A DNA stretch of 64,000 bases from Pararhizobium sp. A13 (GCF_040126305.1 NZ_CP149510.1:2677001-2741000), one strand, 5' to 3'. Counted from the stretch's first letter, positions 1 through 10,187 are shown. The notes: generated from the letters alone by a model not told the origin. Made by a program: numbers and translations.

Positions 1-606
1 TTTTCTCTTTAAAATCAAAAAATTCACGATACGGAAAACAGCGAAGCGGCTCTGCCGCGCGCAGCCGCTCGGACCGATCTTTCAGATGTCGATCGATCGT
101 GGTTTGAGGTGGATGCAAAGCTCTATGGCCGCTGCGATGATTTTCTGCCGCACGGTTTCCGCGGGTGAGTCTTCGATGTGCGGCGCGCGCTCGCGGGAAG
201 GCAGATGCCTTGCGCCTATGCAAATCCAGGATAGTGGCTATGCGGTATTGCGGCATCTCCAAGGTCGTAAGGCAGCGCCATCGGCTCACCCCCATTTTTG
301 CGTCCAGCCCACGATTTCAATCGATTTTACCGCGCGCGACCATATGTCTCTGGGTTGTCGGGCAAGGCGGTTGCGGTCTGTGGTGCCTCCTTCCGTGGAG
401 GTTTTGCGGGATTTGCGCGTGCCTGCGCGGGATGCTAGCTTTTGGCCGGCCTTCATTCCGCCCGTAGAAGGGGATGAAAACCGTTCTGAAGGCTTGCACA
501 GCGGCGCTGGCTGCGCTAACGACGGTGGCGTTGCAACATAATTTTTCGGCCTGTGAGCTTTGTTTTTGCGCTTCTCCAGCGCGCCTCGCAGGCAGGGACG
601 GATACA
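1..606. other. Gene-poor leader upstream of nuoA
   Basis: I find no convincing gene here. The forward open frames have no recognisable family, no good ribosome site and poor codon character. On the minus strand a stretch ending at a TGA at 82-84 and open back to about 235 reads like a protein C-terminus (it includes IEDSPAETVRQKIIAAAIEL), but it has no start codon and is closed upstream by a stop, so at best it is a remnant. A 7-bp inverted repeat (AGCGGCT...AGCCGCT) lies at 45-68 without a T-tract. The nuoA promoter should lie in the right half; the best match I see is TTGCAC at 494-499 with TAACGA 17 bp further on, which is weak. Confidence 0.4.
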
Positions 607-972
607 ATGACAGACCTTCTCGGCTCCTATATTCCGATTGCGATTTTCATCGGCATTTCGTTGGTTATCGGCCTGGCGCTGCTGATTGCGCCGTTTGCCG
701 TTGCCTACAAGGCGCCCGACGATGAAAAGCTGTCGGCCTACGAATGCGGCTTCAACGCATTCGACGACGCCCGCATGAAGTTCGACATCCGATTCTATCT
801 CGTGTCGATTCTCTTCATCATCTTCGATCTTGAAGTGGCGTTCCTGTTCCCCTGGGCCGTTTCGTTCAAGGAGATGGGCTGGTTCGGTTTCTGGTCGATG
901 ATGGTCTTCCTCGGTGTCCTCACCATCGGCTTTATCTATGAATGGAAGAAGGGAGCGCTGGAATGGAACTGA
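607..972 (+). CDS. nuoA: NADH-quinone oxidoreductase subunit A
   Basis: Membrane subunit of the proton-pumping NADH:quinone oxidoreductase (complex I); with NuoH, J and K it forms the end of the membrane arm near the quinone site. The 121-residue protein has three predicted membrane helices (about 9-31, 63-83, 92-111) and the conserved YECGF loop at 45-49 plus the acidic pair D74/E76 in helix 2, as in the ND3 family. An upstream in-frame ATG at 553 would add 18 residues unlike the family, so the ATG at 607 is chosen. It is the first gene of a 14-subunit nuo operon and overlaps nuoB by 10 bp, suggesting translational coupling. Confidence 0.97.
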   Translation: MTDLLGSYIPIAIFIGISLVIGLALLIAPFAVAYKAPDDEKLSAYECGFNAFDDARMKFDIRFYLVSILFIIFDLEVAFLFPWAVSFKEMGWFGFWSMMVFLGVLTIGFIYEWKKGALEWN

Positions 973-1541
973 CCTCCGGCACCACGCTCGTTGCGCCAAA
1001 GCCGAAAGGGATCGTCGATCCCTCGACCGGCAAGCCGATCGGCAGCAATGACAAATTCTTCGGCGAGATCAACAATGAGCTCGCCGACAAGGGTTTTCTG
1101 GTTACCTCGACGGACGAGCTGATCAATTGGGCCCGCACCGGCTCGCTGATGTGGATGACCTTCGGTCTGGCCTGTTGCGCGGTCGAAATGATGCAGATGT
1201 CGATGCCGCGTTACGACGCCGAGCGCTTCGGCTTTGCGCCGCGCGCCTCGCCGCGCCAGTCCGACGTGATGATCGTCGCCGGCACGCTGACCAACAAGAT
1301 GGCACCCGCTCTGCGCAAGGTCTACGACCAGATGCCCGAGCCGCGCTACGTCATCTCGATGGGCTCCTGTGCCAATGGCGGCGGCTATTATCATTATTCC
1401 TATTCGGTGGTGCGCGGCTGTGATCGCGTCGTGCCGGTCGATATCTATGTGCCAGGCTGTCCTCCCACGGCGGAGGCTCTCCTCTACGGGGTGCTTCTGC
1501 TGCAGAAGAAGATCCGCCGCACAGGCACGATCGAACGGTAA
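963..1541 (+). CDS. nuoB: NADH-quinone oxidoreductase subunit B
   Basis: Peripheral-arm subunit carrying the terminal 4Fe-4S cluster N2, which passes electrons to quinone. The family ligands are visible at C71, C72 ([11 protein letters not shown]), C136 (GSCANGGG) and C166 ([11 protein letters not shown]). The protein is 192 residues from the ATG at 963. An in-frame ATG at 942 adds seven residues inside nuoA and is less likely. The start lies inside the end of nuoA, so the two genes are probably translationally coupled. Confidence 0.97.
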   Translation: MELTSGTTLVAPKPKGIVDPSTGKPIGSNDKFFGEINNELADKGFLVTSTDELINWARTGSLMWMTFGLACCAVEMMQMSMPRYDAERFGFAPRASPRQSDVMIVAGTLTNKMAPALRKVYDQMPEPRYVISMGSCANGGGYYHYSYSVVRGCDRVVPVDIYVPGCPPTAEALLYGVLLLQKKIRRTGTIER

Positions 1542-1558
1542 GGGCAGGGGACCTGATC

Positions 1559-2164
1559 ATGAGTGAAGCCCTGAACGCACTGGCGACCTACATCCGCGAA
1601 ACCCGCGGCGCGCTGATTTCCGACGCCACCATCACCTTCGGCGAACTGACGCTGACGGCGACCTCGGACAATCTGATTGCGCTTTTGACCTTCCTGCGTG
1701 ACGACGCCCGCTGCGGTTTCGTCAATTTTACCGATATCTGCGGTGTGGACTGGCCGCAGCGCCCCGACCGTTTCGATGTCGTCTATCATCTCCTGTCGCC
1801 GAAGCAGAACCTGCGCATCCGCATCAAGGTCGCGACCGGCGAAGACCAGCCGGTCCCGTCCGCCTGCGCCGTCTATCCGGGCGCCGACTGGTTCGAGCGG
1901 GAAGCCTACGACATGTACGGCATCCTCTTCACCGGCCATCCGGACCTGCGCCGTATCCTCACCGACTACGGTTTCGAGGGGTATCCGTTGCGCAAGGACT
2001 TTCCGACGACCGGTTTCGTCGAAGTGCGCTACGACGACGAAGCCAAGCGGGTCGTCTACGAGCCGGTCGAACTGAAGCAGGAATTCCGCAACTTTGACTT
2101 CATGTCACCTTGGGAAGGGACGGACTACGTTCTGCCCGGTGACGAAAAAGCAAACGCGAAGTGA
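1559..2164 (+). CDS. nuoC: NADH-quinone oxidoreductase subunit C
   Basis: The 30-kDa hydrophilic subunit of the complex I connecting module, which packs against NuoD. It is 201 residues, a usual length for alphaproteobacteria where NuoC and NuoD are separate proteins (they are fused in E. coli). The family signature is the acidic-aromatic stretch [20 protein letters not shown] near residues 106-125. It starts 17 bp after nuoB and is followed by a 57-bp gap before nuoD. Confidence 0.97.
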   Translation: MSEALNALATYIRETRGALISDATITFGELTLTATSDNLIALLTFLRDDARCGFVNFTDICGVDWPQRPDRFDVVYHLLSPKQNLRIRIKVATGEDQPVPSACAVYPGADWFEREAYDMYGILFTGHPDLRRILTDYGFEGYPLRKDFPTTGFVEVRYDDEAKRVVYEPVELKQEFRNFDFMSPWEGTDYVLPGDEKANAK

Positions 2165-2221
2165 CAAGGAAGGCCGGCGGTCCCGCAAGAGCGAGGGCCT
2201 TTCCGGCTTGGAGCAAGCGGC

Positions 2222-3412
2222 ATGAACGAACATAACGTCCGTAATTTTAATATCAATTTCGGACCGCAGCATCCGGCGGCGCACGGCGTGCTGCGTCTCG
2301 TGCTGGAGCTCGATGGCGAAATCGTCGAGCGTGTCGATCCGCATATCGGCCTGCTGCACCGCGGCACCGAGAAGCTGATCGAGACCAAGACCTACCTGCA
2401 GGCCGTGCCCTATTTCGATCGGCTCGACTATGTCGCGCCGATGAACCAGGAACATGCCTTTGCGCTGGCGGTCGAGAAGCTGACCGGCACCGAAGTGCCG
2501 ATCCGCGGCCAGCTGATCCGTGTTCTCTATTCGGAAATCGGCCGTATCCTGTCGCACCTTTTGAACGTCACGACGCAGGCTATGGACGTCGGCGCGCTGA
2601 CGCCGCCGCTCTGGGGCTTCGAAGAGCGCGAAAAGCTGATGGTTTTCTACGAGCGGGCCTGCGGCGCGCGCATGCACTCGGCCTATTTCCGTCCCGGCGG
2701 CGTGCATCAGGACCTGCCGCATGAACTGGTGGAAGACATCGGCAAGTGGATCGACCCGTTCCTGAAGACCGTTGACGATATCGATGAGTTGCTCACCGGC
2801 AACCGCATCTTCAAACAGCGCAACGTCGACATCGGCGTCGTCAGCCTCGACGACGCCTGGGCCTGGGGCTTCTCAGGCGTCATGGTGCGTGGCTCGGGCG
2901 CCGCCTGGGACTTGCGCAAGGCGCAGCCCTACGAATGCTATGCCGACATGGATTTCGACATCCCGATCGGCAAGAATGGCGATTGCTACGACCGTTACCT
3001 GATCCGTATGATCGAGATGCGCGAAGCGGCCAAGATCATGCGCCAGTGCGTCAATCGCCTGCTCGGCGACGCCAAGATCGGACCGGTTTCGTCGCTCGAC
3101 GGCAAGATCGTGCCGCCGAAGCGCGGCGAGATGAAGCGCTCGATGGAAGCGCTGATCCACCATTTCAAGCTCTATACCGAAGGCTATCACGTGCCCGAGG
3201 GTGAGGTTTACGCGGCCGTCGAAGCACCGAAGGGTGAATTCGGCGTCTATCTCGTCTCCGACGGCACCAACAAGCCCTACCGTTGCAAGATCCGTGCCCC
3301 AGGTTACGCGCATCTGCAGGCGATGGATTACATCTGTCGTGGCCACCAGTTGGCCGACGTATCGGCCATTCTTGGCTCGCTCGATATCGTATTCGGCGAG
3401 GTAGACCGTTGA
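2222..3412 (+). CDS. nuoD: NADH-quinone oxidoreductase subunit D
   Basis: The 49-kDa subunit that forms the quinone-binding pocket together with NuoB; related to the large subunit of NiFe hydrogenases but without the metal site. The 396-residue protein starts with the typical [20 protein letters not shown] block, containing the His-bearing loop near the quinone head group, and ends in the conserved DIVFGEVDR. Its TGA overlaps the ATG of the next small gene by one base, so a ribosome could pass directly into that gene. Confidence 0.98.
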   Translation: MNEHNVRNFNINFGPQHPAAHGVLRLVLELDGEIVERVDPHIGLLHRGTEKLIETKTYLQAVPYFDRLDYVAPMNQEHAFALAVEKLTGTEVPIRGQLIRVLYSEIGRILSHLLNVTTQAMDVGALTPPLWGFEEREKLMVFYERACGARMHSAYFRPGGVHQDLPHELVEDIGKWIDPFLKTVDDIDELLTGNRIFKQRNVDIGVVSLDDAWAWGFSGVMVRGSGAAWDLRKAQPYECYADMDFDIPIGKNGDCYDRYLIRMIEMREAAKIMRQCVNRLLGDAKIGPVSSLDGKIVPPKRGEMKRSMEALIHHFKLYTEGYHVPEGEVYAAVEAPKGEFGVYLVSDGTNKPYRCKIRAPGYAHLQAMDYICRGHQLADVSAILGSLDIVFGEVDR

Positions 3413-3675
3413 TGCGTTTGATTGCCCTGATGCTTTGCGGATCGATGCTTGCGGCAGCGCCGGCTCTCGCGCAGGAGACTGCGCCGGACACCGGTGATCC
3501 AAGCATCAGCGGTTCGTCGGGCAGCGGCATCGGCCGGCTTCTGGGCCAGGGCTATGAGATCAGGGCCGCGGTGCCGAACGGCACGCGCTACATCGTATTT
3601 TTGCAAAAAGACCAGTCAGCCTATGCCTGCGAGTTCGTCTCCCTGACGAAGTCGCGGTGCGGTTCGATTAACTGA
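3412..3675 (+). CDS. Small exported protein between nuoD and nuoE
   Basis: Not a known complex I subunit. The 87-residue product opens with a clear Sec signal peptide (a basic Arg, then a hydrophobic core, then an ALA site followed by Q at about residues 20-22), so the mature protein of roughly 66 residues should be periplasmic. The mature part has a Gly/Ser-rich stretch, then YEIRAAVPNGTRYIVFLQKD, and two cysteines near the C-terminus that could form a disulfide. The start overlaps the nuoD stop (TGATG) and nuoE follows 15 bp later, so it is embedded in and co-transcribed with nuo. Function unknown; a role in complex I biogenesis is only inference from position. Confidence 0.85.
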   Translation: MRLIALMLCGSMLAAAPALAQETAPDTGDPSISGSSGSGIGRLLGQGYEIRAAVPNGTRYIVFLQKDQSAYACEFVSLTKSRCGSIN

Positions 3676-3690
3676 TAAGGTGCGGGAAGA

Positions 3691-4815
3691 ATGTCCGTTC
3701 GTCGACTAGCCGAGGAAAATGTCCAGCCAGCGAGCTTTGCCTTCAGCAAGGACAATGCTGTCTGGGCAAAGGCAACGATCAAGAAATACCCGAAGGGTCG
3801 CGAGCAATCAGCGGTCATTCCGCTGTTGATGCGGGCGCAGGAACAGGACGGCTGGGTCACCAAGGCGGCGATCGAAAGCGTCGCCGATATGCTCGGCATG
3901 CCCTATATCCGCGTGCTCGAAGTTGCGACCTTCTACACCCAGTTCCAGCTGAAGCCGGTCGGTACGCGCGCCCATGTGCAGGTCTGCGGCACGACGCCCT
4001 GCATGCTGCGCGGCTCCGAGGACCTGATCAACCTCTGCAAGAAGCGCATCCATCCCGAGCCGCTGACGCCGAATGAGGCGGGTACGCTTTCCTGGGAAGA
4101 GGTGGAGTGTCAGGGCACTTGCGTGAACGCGCCGATGGTGATGATCTTCAAGGACACCTATGAAGACCTGACGGTTCCGCAGCTGGAATATATCATCGAC
4201 CGTTTCGACGCAGGCAAGGGCTCCGACGTCAAGCCGGGACCGCAGATCGACCGTATCTACTCCGCGCCGGTAGGTGGCCCGACAACGCTGCTGACACCTG
4301 AAAAGAAGCCTGCTGCGCCGCGCGCCAAAAAGGCGGGCGGGGAGGCGGCTGTAAGCGTGCCTCCGTCCTATGCGGCGCGTCCGAAGACCGATGCGCCTGA
4401 AACCGATCCGACGCTGAAGACGCCGGCAACGGCAAAGGCGGAATCCGCGGCGAACGACAAGGTTGCCGGTGACACCAAGGCTGAAGGTGCCGTCGCCGCC
4501 AAGCCGACGGCAGCTGCCGCAAAGCCATCGCTCCAGGACAAGAACCGTCCCGCTGGCGTCGAGAGGCCGGCGACCCCGGATGACCTGAAGCTGATTTCGG
4601 GCGTCGGTCCGAAGATCGAGGCGACCCTGCAGGAACTCGGCATTTTCACCTACGCGCAGGTCGCCGGCTGGAAGAAGGCCGAGCGCGAATGGGTGGACGG
4701 CTATCTGAATTTCAAGGGCCGCATCGACCGTGACGACTGGGTCAAGCAAGCCAAGGCGCTGGCCAAGGGCGGCGAAGCCGAATACATCAAAGTCTTCGGC
4801 AAGAAGCCGCGATAA
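3691..4815 (+). CDS. nuoE: NADH-quinone oxidoreductase subunit E with C-terminal helix-hairpin-helix extension
   Basis: The 24-kDa-type subunit of the NADH dehydrogenase module, holding the 2Fe-2S cluster N1a. Ligands C99 and C104 (CGTTPC) and C140 and C144 (CQGTC) are visible in a thioredoxin-like core of about 200 residues. At 374 residues it is about twice the length of E. coli NuoE. The extra part is an Ala/Pro/Lys-rich linker (about 205-290) and a terminal domain at about 297-374 beginning DDLKLISGVGPKIEATL, a helix-hairpin-helix-like fold. The same domain ends the gene between nuoF and nuoG. Long NuoE proteins are known in alphaproteobacteria; the role of the extension is unclear. Confidence 0.96.
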   Translation: MSVRRLAEENVQPASFAFSKDNAVWAKATIKKYPKGREQSAVIPLLMRAQEQDGWVTKAAIESVADMLGMPYIRVLEVATFYTQFQLKPVGTRAHVQVCGTTPCMLRGSEDLINLCKKRIHPEPLTPNEAGTLSWEEVECQGTCVNAPMVMIFKDTYEDLTVPQLEYIIDRFDAGKGSDVKPGPQIDRIYSAPVGGPTTLLTPEKKPAAPRAKKAGGEAAVSVPPSYAARPKTDAPETDPTLKTPATAKAESAANDKVAGDTKAEGAVAAKPTAAAAKPSLQDKNRPAGVERPATPDDLKLISGVGPKIEATLQELGIFTYAQVAGWKKAEREWVDGYLNFKGRIDRDDWVKQAKALAKGGEAEYIKVFGKKPR

Positions 4816-4827
4816 GTTAGGTGAACC

Positions 4828-6132
4828 ATGCTCGACGATAAAGATCGCATTTTTACCAATATCTACGGCATTCACGACAAGTCGCTGAAGGGCGCGATCA
4901 GCCGTGGCCATTGGGATGGCACCAAGCAGATCCTGGAAAAAGGCCGTGACTGGATCATCAACGAGATGAAGGCGTCGGGTCTTCGCGGCCGTGGCGGCGC
5001 CGGCTTCCCGACGGGTCTCAAATGGTCCTTCATGCCGAAGGAAAGTGACGGCCGGCCGCATTACCTGGTCGTCAACGCCGACGAGTCGGAGCCGGGCACC
5101 TGCAAGGACCGTGACATCATGCGCCACGATCCGCATACGCTGATCGAAGGCTGCCTGGTCGCGAGCTTCGCCATGGGGGCGCATACGGCCTATATCTACG
5201 TTCGCGGTGAATATATTCGCGAACGCGAGGCGCTGCAGGCGGCGATCGATGAATGCTATGACGCCGGCCTTCTCGGCATCAACAACAAGCACGGCTGGGA
5301 CATGGACATCTACGTCCATCACGGCGCCGGCGCTTATATCTGCGGCGAAGAGACAGCACTTCTCGAAAGCCTCGAGGGCAAGAAGGGCCAGCCGCGCCTG
5401 AAGCCGCCGTTCCCGGCCAATATGGGTCTCTACGGCTGCCCGACCACCGTCAACAACGTTGAATCGATTGCCGTTGCGCCGACGATCCTGCGCCGTGGCG
5501 CTGGCTGGTTCTCCGCGATCGGCCGTCCGAACAACGTCGGCACGAAGCTGTTCATGGTTTCTGGCCACGTCAACAGGCCGTGCACCTTCGAAGATGCGAT
5601 GGGTGTGCCGTTCCGAGAGATGATCGAGCGCCATTGCGGCGGCATCCGCGGCGGCTGGGACAATCTTCTGGCAGTCATTCCGGGCGGCTCGTCCTGTCCG
5701 GTGGTCAAGGCCGAGGACATCATCGATGCGCCGATGGATTTCGACGGCATGCGCGATGTGAAGTCGTCCTTCGGCACGGCGGCCGTGATCGTCATGGACC
5801 GCTCGACCGACATCATCAAGGCAATCTGGCGGCTGGCTGCCTTCTACAAGCATGAGAGCTGCGGCCAGTGCACGCCGTGCCGCGAAGGCACCGGCTGGAT
5901 GATGCGCGTCATGGAGCGCATGGTCCAGGGCCGCGCCCAGAAGCGCGAGATCGACATGCTGTTCGATGTGACGAAGCAGGTCGAAGGTCACACGATCTGC
6001 GCGCTCGGCGACGCGGCGGCATGGCCGATCCAGGGCCTGATCCGCAATTTCCGTCCTGAGATGGAAAAGCGCATCGACGAATACACGCGGAATTCGACAT
6101 CGCATGGGGCGGTGCTGCAAGCGGCGGAGTAA
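4828..6132 (+). CDS. nuoF: NADH-quinone oxidoreductase subunit F
   Basis: The 51-kDa subunit that binds NADH and FMN and carries 4Fe-4S cluster N3; it is the electron entry point of complex I. The nucleotide and flavin loop [13 protein letters not shown], the [14 protein letters not shown] segment and the cluster motif [15 protein letters not shown], with a distal cysteine in [11 protein letters not shown], are all present. It is 434 residues, normal for the family, and starts 12 bp after nuoE. Confidence 0.98.
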   Translation: MLDDKDRIFTNIYGIHDKSLKGAISRGHWDGTKQILEKGRDWIINEMKASGLRGRGGAGFPTGLKWSFMPKESDGRPHYLVVNADESEPGTCKDRDIMRHDPHTLIEGCLVASFAMGAHTAYIYVRGEYIREREALQAAIDECYDAGLLGINNKHGWDMDIYVHHGAGAYICGEETALLESLEGKKGQPRLKPPFPANMGLYGCPTTVNNVESIAVAPTILRRGAGWFSAIGRPNNVGTKLFMVSGHVNRPCTFEDAMGVPFREMIERHCGGIRGGWDNLLAVIPGGSSCPVVKAEDIIDAPMDFDGMRDVKSSFGTAAVIVMDRSTDIIKAIWRLAAFYKHESCGQCTPCREGTGWMMRVMERMVQGRAQKREIDMLFDVTKQVEGHTICALGDAAAWPIQGLIRNFRPEMEKRIDEYTRNSTSHGAVLQAAE

Positions 6133-6137
6133 GCGAT

Positions 6138-6863
6138 ATGAACAGGCCGGAACAGGAAGCAGACAAGGGTACACGGGCAGGATCTGCCGGTCCTTCCATC
6201 GGCTCCCCGGCCGGAAGAAACGACCCGTTCGGCATGACCGAGTGGCTGAAGGACATGCCGAAGGTGCCGCTGCATCCGCTGATGCAGCATCCGGCGGTGG
6301 CGATGGCGGCAGCAACCGCGATCGGTCTCGGTGTCACCAGCCACATCGCCGGCTTCATGTTCGGGGCGATGCAGGGAATGGCCGGGACGGCGCAGAAAAC
6401 CGGCGCCGCAGCGGAGGAAAAACCCGCGGCGGAGCCTGCCGAACTGGTAGCAAGCACTGCCAAGGCGGCGGATACGGCGCCGGTGGCGGAGACTGCGAAG
6501 CCAGTTGAGGCAGAGCCGATCAAGCCTGCCCCGGTTAAGTCTACACCGGCGAAGTCTGCGCCTGTAAAGACTGCACCAGTCAAGGCCCAGCCGGTAGAGA
6601 CCGCTCCGGCAACGGCTGAAAAGCCGAAGCGACAGAAGGCTACGGCCCGCGTTGTCGAAACGCAGGCCGATGACCTGAAGCGGATTTCGGGTATCGGCCC
6701 GAAGCTGGAGCAGGTGCTGAACGGCATGGGCGTCCGGCGTTATGCGGATGTCGCGTCGTGGAGCGATAAGGACGTGAAGCGTTTCGACGAGCAGCTCGGT
6801 TTTGGCGGCCGCATCGCGCGCGACGGCTGGGTCGAGCAGGCAAAGACCCTGGTGAAGGGTTGA
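6138..6863 (+). CDS. Helix-hairpin-helix domain protein between nuoF and nuoG
   Basis: A 241-residue protein of unknown function. The N-terminal part (about 1-45) is polar. A hydrophobic Ala/Gly-rich segment at about 54-77 could be one membrane helix or an amphipathic anchor. Residues about 90-170 are a low-complexity Ala/Pro/Lys/Val linker with repeated short units of the APVK type. The last 64 residues (from about 178, DDLKRISGIGPKLEQVL) closely match the C-terminal domain of NuoE, including the WxxxD and GRIxRDxWVxQAK features. It starts 5 bp after nuoF, so it belongs to the operon. From memory a similar domain occurs at the end of rhizobial ribosomal protein L21. It may be a complex I accessory or assembly protein, which is inference only. 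Confidence 0.85.
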   Translation: MNRPEQEADKGTRAGSAGPSIGSPAGRNDPFGMTEWLKDMPKVPLHPLMQHPAVAMAAATAIGLGVTSHIAGFMFGAMQGMAGTAQKTGAAAEEKPAAEPAELVASTAKAADTAPVAETAKPVEAEPIKPAPVKSTPAKSAPVKTAPVKAQPVETAPATAEKPKRQKATARVVETQADDLKRISGIGPKLEQVLNGMGVRRYADVASWSDKDVKRFDEQLGFGGRIARDGWVEQAKTLVKG

Positions 6864-6920
6864 GATTGAGTTTCGAACGGCAATCGGAAACGGTTTTCGT
6901 TCAAGAGGTTAGCGTGCCTT

Positions 6921-6926
6921 TATAAT
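6921..6926 (+). promoter_or_regulatory. Possible internal -10 element upstream of nuoG
   Basis: The gap of about 113 bp before nuoG is one of the longest inside the operon and contains a perfect TATAAT in an AT-rich patch. No good -35 hexamer sits 16-18 bp upstream, so this is only a weak candidate for an internal promoter serving nuoG onward. Confidence 0.2.
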
Positions 6927-6976
6927 ATCTGTTCGCGGCTTTGGCTGGCGAATGAACGACAGGATTGAGTGCGAAG

Positions 6977-9058
6977 ATGGCAAAGCTGAAAGTCGACGGA
7001 AAAGAGATCGAGGTACCGGATCATTTCACGCTGCTGCAGGCGTGCGAAGAGGCCGGCGCCGAGGTTCCGCGCTTCTGTTTTCATGAGCGGCTGTCGGTCG
7101 CCGGAAACTGCCGCATGTGTCTGATCGAGGTGAAGGGCGGGCCGCCGAAGCCGGCAGCCTCCTGCGCCATGGGTGTGCGCGATCTGCGTCCCGGCCCGAA
7201 TGGCGAAGCGCCGGAAGTCTTCACGACCACGCCGATGGTCAAGAAGGCCCGCGAGGGCGTCATGGAATTCCTGCTGATCAACCATCCGCTCGACTGCCCG
7301 ATCTGCGACCAGGGCGGCGAATGCGATCTGCAGGACCAGGCCATGGCCTTCGGCGTCGATTCGACCCGCTACAATGAGAACAAGCGCGCGGTCGAAGACA
7401 AATATATCGGCCCGCTGGTCAAGACCGTGATGAACCGCTGCATCCACTGCACGCGCTGCGTCCGCTTCACCACCGAAGTTGCCGGCATTGCCGAACTCGG
7501 CCTGATCGGCCGCGGCGAAGATGCCGAGATCACCACCTATCTCGAGCAGGCGATGACCTCGGAGCTGCAGGGCAACGTCGTTGACCTCTGCCCGGTCGGC
7601 GCTCTGACCTCGAAGCCCTATGCCTTCAACGCCCGGCCGTGGGAACTCGGCAAGACCGAATCGATCGATGTGATGGACGCAGTCGGCTCGGCGATCCGCG
7701 TCGATACGCGCGGCCGCGAAGTGATGCGCGTCATGCCGCGCGTCAATGAAGAGATCAACGAAGAGTGGATTTCCGACAAAACCCGCTTCATCTGGGATGG
7801 CTTGAAGACCCAGCGTCTCGACCGTCCCTATGTGAAGAAGGACGGCCGCCTGCAGCCTGCGAGCTGGAACGAAGCCTTTGCCGCGATCAAGGCTGCCGTC
7901 GCCAAGACCAGCGGCGACAAGATCGGTGCCATCGCCGGCGATCTGGCCTCGGTCGAGGAAATGTATGCGCTCAAGGAACTGATCTCTTCGCTCGGCTCGA
8001 AGAACATTGACTGCCGCCAGGATGGCGCAGCGCTCGATCCGTCGTTCGGCCGTTCGAGCTACATCTTCAACCCGACGATCCAGGGCATCGAAAGCGCCGA
8101 CGCGCTGCTGATCATCGGTTCGAACCCGCGCTTCGAGGCCTCGGTTCTGAACGCCCGTATCCGCAAGCGCTTCCGGATGGCCAACTTCCCGATCGCCGTG
8201 ATCGGCGAGCAGGCCGAGCTTCGCTATTCCTACGAATATCTCGGTGCCGGCACGGATACGCTTGCCGAACTGGTTGGCGGCAAGGGCAAGTTCCTCAGCG
8301 TCCTGAAGAAGGCGCAGCGTCCGATGATCATCGTCGGCCAGGGCGCCATCTCAGGCGGCAATGGTGCTTCGGTTCTGGCCGCAGCAGCCAAGCTCGCTGG
8401 TGCTGTTGGCGCGGTCACTGCCGACTGGAACGGTTTTGCCGTCTTGCACACCGCAGCTGCCCGCGTCGGTGGTCTCGATCTCGGTTTCCTGCCGGGTGAG
8501 GGGGGCAAGACTGCCGACGAAATGCTGACCGCGACCGATGTTCTGTTCCTGCTCGGCGCTGACGAAATGGATTTCTCGGGCAAGACCGCCGGCTTCACTG
8601 TCTATATCGGCTCGCATGGTGACGAAGGTGCGCATGGTGCCGACGTGATCCTGCCGGCCGCGACCTATACGGAAAAATCGGGTACCTGGGTCAATACCGA
8701 AGGCCGCGTCCAGATGGGCAACCGCGCCGGCTTCGCACCGGGCGATGCCCGCGAGGACTGGGCGATCATCCGCGCGCTGTCAGACGTGCTGGGCAAGCGC
8801 CTGCCGTTTGATTCGCTGAGTGAATTGCGCGCGAAGCTCTATGCGACCCATCCGCATTTCGCCGAGATCGATACGATTGCACCTGGCGCCAGCGGTGAAA
8901 TTGCCGCACTCGGACAAAAAGCCGGTGAGATGGCCAAATCGGTATTTGCGTCTCCGGTCAAAGACTTCTATTTGACGAACCCGATAGCACGCGCATCCGC
9001 CGTCATGGCCGAATGTTCGGCTTTGGCACGCAACAACTTCAAAGCTGCGGCGGAATGA
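6977..9058 (+). CDS. nuoG: NADH-quinone oxidoreductase subunit G
   Basis: The large 75-kDa-type subunit of complex I; its iron-sulfur clusters carry electrons from NuoF toward NuoB. The N-terminal ferredoxin domain shows C34, C45, C48 and C63 (2Fe-2S). Next come the His/Cys motif HPLDCPICDQGGECDLQDQ and the 4Fe-4S motif NRCIHCTRC with a distal DLCPVGAL. The C-terminal part resembles molybdopterin oxidoreductases. The ATG at 6977 (693 residues) fits an AGGA at 6961-6964; an in-frame TTG at 6965 would add four residues and has no usable ribosome site spacing. Confidence 0.97.
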   Translation: MAKLKVDGKEIEVPDHFTLLQACEEAGAEVPRFCFHERLSVAGNCRMCLIEVKGGPPKPAASCAMGVRDLRPGPNGEAPEVFTTTPMVKKAREGVMEFLLINHPLDCPICDQGGECDLQDQAMAFGVDSTRYNENKRAVEDKYIGPLVKTVMNRCIHCTRCVRFTTEVAGIAELGLIGRGEDAEITTYLEQAMTSELQGNVVDLCPVGALTSKPYAFNARPWELGKTESIDVMDAVGSAIRVDTRGREVMRVMPRVNEEINEEWISDKTRFIWDGLKTQRLDRPYVKKDGRLQPASWNEAFAAIKAAVAKTSGDKIGAIAGDLASVEEMYALKELISSLGSKNIDCRQDGAALDPSFGRSSYIFNPTIQGIESADALLIIGSNPRFEASVLNARIRKRFRMANFPIAVIGEQAELRYSYEYLGAGTDTLAELVGGKGKFLSVLKKAQRPMIIVGQGAISGGNGASVLAAAAKLAGAVGAVTADWNGFAVLHTAAARVGGLDLGFLPGEGGKTADEMLTATDVLFLLGADEMDFSGKTAGFTVYIGSHGDEGAHGADVILPAATYTEKSGTWVNTEGRVQMGNRAGFAPGDAREDWAIIRALSDVLGKRLPFDSLSELRAKLYATHPHFAEIDTIAPGASGEIAALGQKAGEMAKSVFASPVKDFYLTNPIARASAVMAECSALARNNFKAAAE

Positions 9059-9079
9059 GCGCGAGGGAATAAGACGAAA

Positions 9080-10123
9080 ATGGACGCTTTCATTTCGACC
9101 TATGTGTGGCCAACGGCCCTCATGATCGCGCAGTCGCTTCTGCTTCTGGTCGCGCTCCTGATCTTCATCGCCTATATTCTGCTCGCCGACCGCAAGATCT
9201 GGGCGGCGGTGCAGATGCGCCGTGGACCGAATGTGGTAGGCCCCTGGGGTCTTTTCCAGTCCTTCGCCGATCTTTTGAAGTTCGTCTTCAAGGAACCGGT
9301 TATCCCGGCGGGCTCCAACAAGGTGCTGTTCCTGCTGGCGCCGCTGGTTTCCGTCACCTTGGCGCTGGCTGCCTGGGCCGTCATTCCGCTCAATGCGAAC
9401 TGGGTGATGGCAAACATCAATGTCGGCATCCTTTATGTATTCGCCATATCTTCCCTTGAAGTCTATGGCGTCATCATCGGCGGCTGGGCATCGAACTCGA
9501 AATATCCGTTCCTCAGCGCGCTGCGCTCGGCAGCGCAGATGGTCTCCTACGAAGTCTCGATCGGCTTCGTCATCGTCACCGTTCTGCTTTGCGCCGGTTC
9601 GCTGAACCTCACCGATATCGTCGATTCGCAGCGTGACGGTCTTGGCACCATGATCGGGCTGCCCGGCTCGTTCCTCGACTGGTACTGGCTGCCGCTGTTC
9701 CCGATGTTCATCGTCTTCTTCATCTCGGCACTGGCTGAAACAAACCGTCCGCCCTTCGACCTCGTCGAAGCGGAATCGGAACTGGTTGCCGGCTTCATGG
9801 TTGAATATGGCTCGACCCCATACATGATGTTCATGCTCGGCGAATATGCCGCCATCTGCCTGATGTGCGCGCTGACGACGATCCTGTTCCTCGGCGGCTG
9901 GCTGCCTCCGGTCGATGTCTGGTTCCTCAATTGGGTCCCGGGCGTCATCTGGTTCATCCTGAAGGCGTCGATGGTGTTCTTCATGTTCGCCATGGTGAAG
10001 GCTTTCGTGCCGCGCTACCGCTATGACCAGCTGATGCGGCTCGGCTGGAAGGTCTTCCTTCCGCTGTCGCTCGCCATGGTCTTCATTGTTGCAGTCGTGC
10101 TGAAACTGGTGGTGTGGGCCTGA
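9080..10123 (+). CDS. nuoH: NADH-quinone oxidoreductase subunit H
   Basis: ND1-type membrane subunit that connects the peripheral and membrane arms and forms the quinone entry channel. The 347-residue protein is very hydrophobic with about eight helices and contains the family signature [20 protein letters not shown]. It starts 21 bp after nuoG. Length and motifs are typical. Confidence 0.98.
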   Translation: MDAFISTYVWPTALMIAQSLLLLVALLIFIAYILLADRKIWAAVQMRRGPNVVGPWGLFQSFADLLKFVFKEPVIPAGSNKVLFLLAPLVSVTLALAAWAVIPLNANWVMANINVGILYVFAISSLEVYGVIIGGWASNSKYPFLSALRSAAQMVSYEVSIGFVIVTVLLCAGSLNLTDIVDSQRDGLGTMIGLPGSFLDWYWLPLFPMFIVFFISALAETNRPPFDLVEAESELVAGFMVEYGSTPYMMFMLGEYAAICLMCALTTILFLGGWLPPVDVWFLNWVPGVIWFILKASMVFFMFAMVKAFVPRYRYDQLMRLGWKVFLPLSLAMVFIVAVVLKLVVWA

Positions 10124-10187
10124 TGTCCGTTTCCCGTTTCGCAAAATTCGCCGGCGCCTCCCAGGCCGGCATGTTTGGAGGTTGATG

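Noticed and set aside
82..235. Minus-strand protein-like stretch ending IELCIHLKPRSIDI
   Set aside because: Reads like a C-terminus but is closed by an upstream stop with no start codon, so no gene is called; mentioned as a possible remnant.
3808..6315. 835-codon minus-strand open frame opposite nuoE and nuoF
   Set aside because: It lies wholly antisense to two certain genes, is rich in Arg/Ala/Asp from high-GC codon shadow, and matches no family.
6480..6610. Short repeats in the gene between nuoF and nuoG
   Set aside because: They encode an Ala/Pro/Lys linker inside a protein, not a DNA repeat element or CRISPR.
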